Of a stretch of DNA of 14,499 bases, positions 14,227 to 14,499 are shown piece after piece (the first letter of the stretch is position 1; every line of letters begins with the position of its first letter). The stretch is taken from contig JBHBXR010000075.1 in NCBI GenBank assembly GCA_041795785.1, positions 1-14,499 on the forward strand. The letters are read 5' to 3'. The DNA comes from CAJPST01 sp041795785. Its GTDB lineage: Bacteria; Pseudomonadota; Gammaproteobacteria; Enterobacterales; Pasteurellaceae. Position numbers and translations under genes: made by a program. A model generated the notes under the pieces. That model did no database searches, was not told the DNA's origin, and saw only the letters and a list, made by a program, of their open reading frames with translations.

Positions 14227-14316
14227 TTAAAGATAAAGGTGTTTTGGGTGGGAAAGTGCGGTCGGAAAATTAAATGTTTTTGAATTGATAATAACGGCAT
14301 ATTTTATATCAGACAT
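14227..14316 (-). CDS. Possible small protein or truncated gene start, 29 residues
   Basis: A minus-strand ORF with ATG at 14316, preceded by GAGGAG six bases upstream, a strong ribosome binding site. It begins MSDIKYAVIINSKTFNFPTA and ends at TAA (14227). It starts 30 bases after the stop of the partial minus-strand gene to the right, as an operon partner would. An uptake sequence (14254-14262) is read as PTAL within it. I recognise no family. It may be a genuine small protein, or the remnant of a longer gene whose 3' part was lost, with the uptake sequence near the junction. Confidence 0.35.
   Translation of the reverse strand: MSDIKYAVIINSKTFNFPTALSHPKHLYL
14254..14262 (+). repeat. DNA uptake signal sequence near right end
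   Basis: An exact AAGTGCGGT followed by CGGAAAATTAAA, an A/T-rich extension. It lies within the 29-codon minus-strand ORF. Confidence 0.85.
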
Positions 14317-14346
14317 AATGAACTCCTCAATAACTAATTAAAGATT

Positions 14347-14499
14347 CTATTTATTTAATATAGGTATAATTCCCAAAAAAGTTATAACATCTTGATATTG
14401 CGATAAAGGAATATTATTAGTTACTACTATTTTATAGAATGAATTTTCCTCAAAATGATAACAAGCTGAAGTTCTTGGTTTAAAATGACCGAATGATAC
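14347..14499 (-). CDS. 3' end of an unrecognised minus-strand gene (partial)
   Basis: The minus-strand frame ending at TAG (14349-14347) is open to the window edge, giving the last 50 residues of a protein whose start lies to the right. It ends VITFLGIIPILNK and contains FYKIVVTNNIPLSQYQDV, which has the composition of a folded soluble domain. I recognise no family. The AT-rich codon use differs from the iron operon, consistent with accessory DNA, but 50 codons are too few to be sure. A well-spaced small ORF follows on the same strand. Confidence 0.5.
   Translation of the reverse strand, partial: VSFGHFKPRTSACYHFEENSFYKIVVTNNIPLSQYQDVITFLGIIPILNK

Overview
The window looks like chromosomal DNA from a Pasteurellaceae bacterium of the Haemophilus influenzae / Aggregatibacter lineage. 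The 9-mer AAGTGCGGT (the Hin-type DNA uptake signal sequence) or its complement occurs eleven times. Together with a GC content that looks mid-40s by eye, this points to Aggregatibacter rather than the AT-richer H. influenzae; the species is an inference.

Layout. Bases 1-2746 (+) hold the acetate overflow pair: the 3' part of ackA (cut by the window edge), a hairpin with a T-run, and a full-length long-form pta. Bases 2747-3090 are non-coding and carry a GC-rich imperfect palindrome, one uptake sequence and an FNR-like palindrome. Bases 3091-4443 (+) encode a lipoprotein with a coiled-coil stretch, 17 tandem SKPENP hexapeptides and a TbpB-like C-terminal barrel domain. Bases 4444-4766 hold two hairpin terminators, one made from paired uptake sequences and one facing the minus strand. 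Bases 4767-6434 are a divergent molybdate pair: modA (-) and modE (+), with a ModE-type operator between them. modB and modC are not in the window.

Bases 6540-14123 (+) are one long tight operon for iron uptake of the FetMP / cFtr1-P19 type. Its order is an FTR1 permease with a large periplasmic domain, a P19 periplasmic metal-binding protein, a membrane Fe-S (DUF2318) protein with a C-terminal YHS domain, two MacB/FtsX-type permeases, their ATPase, and a thioredoxin-like lipoprotein. The last five genes overlap or nearly abut. A sigma70-type promoter with an overlapping Fur-like box precedes the operon. A plausible working model, from knowledge of the family, is that P19 binds iron (with copper) in the periplasm and FTR1 moves iron inward. 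The Fe-S protein, ABC unit and thioredoxin would then supply a redox or export function that is still poorly defined.

Bases 14124-14499 hold two uptake sequences and, on the minus strand, the unrecognised 3' end of a gene entering from the right plus a 29-codon ORF with a good ribosome binding site. The most distinctive points are the threefold repeat in the FTR1 periplasmic region, the YHS domain lacking its usual cysteine, the hairpin between P19 and the rest of the operon, the hexapeptide repeat lipoprotein, and modA without modBC. No wholly new system is evident. The iron operon is the nearest thing to one, because the roles of its last five genes remain largely unexplained.
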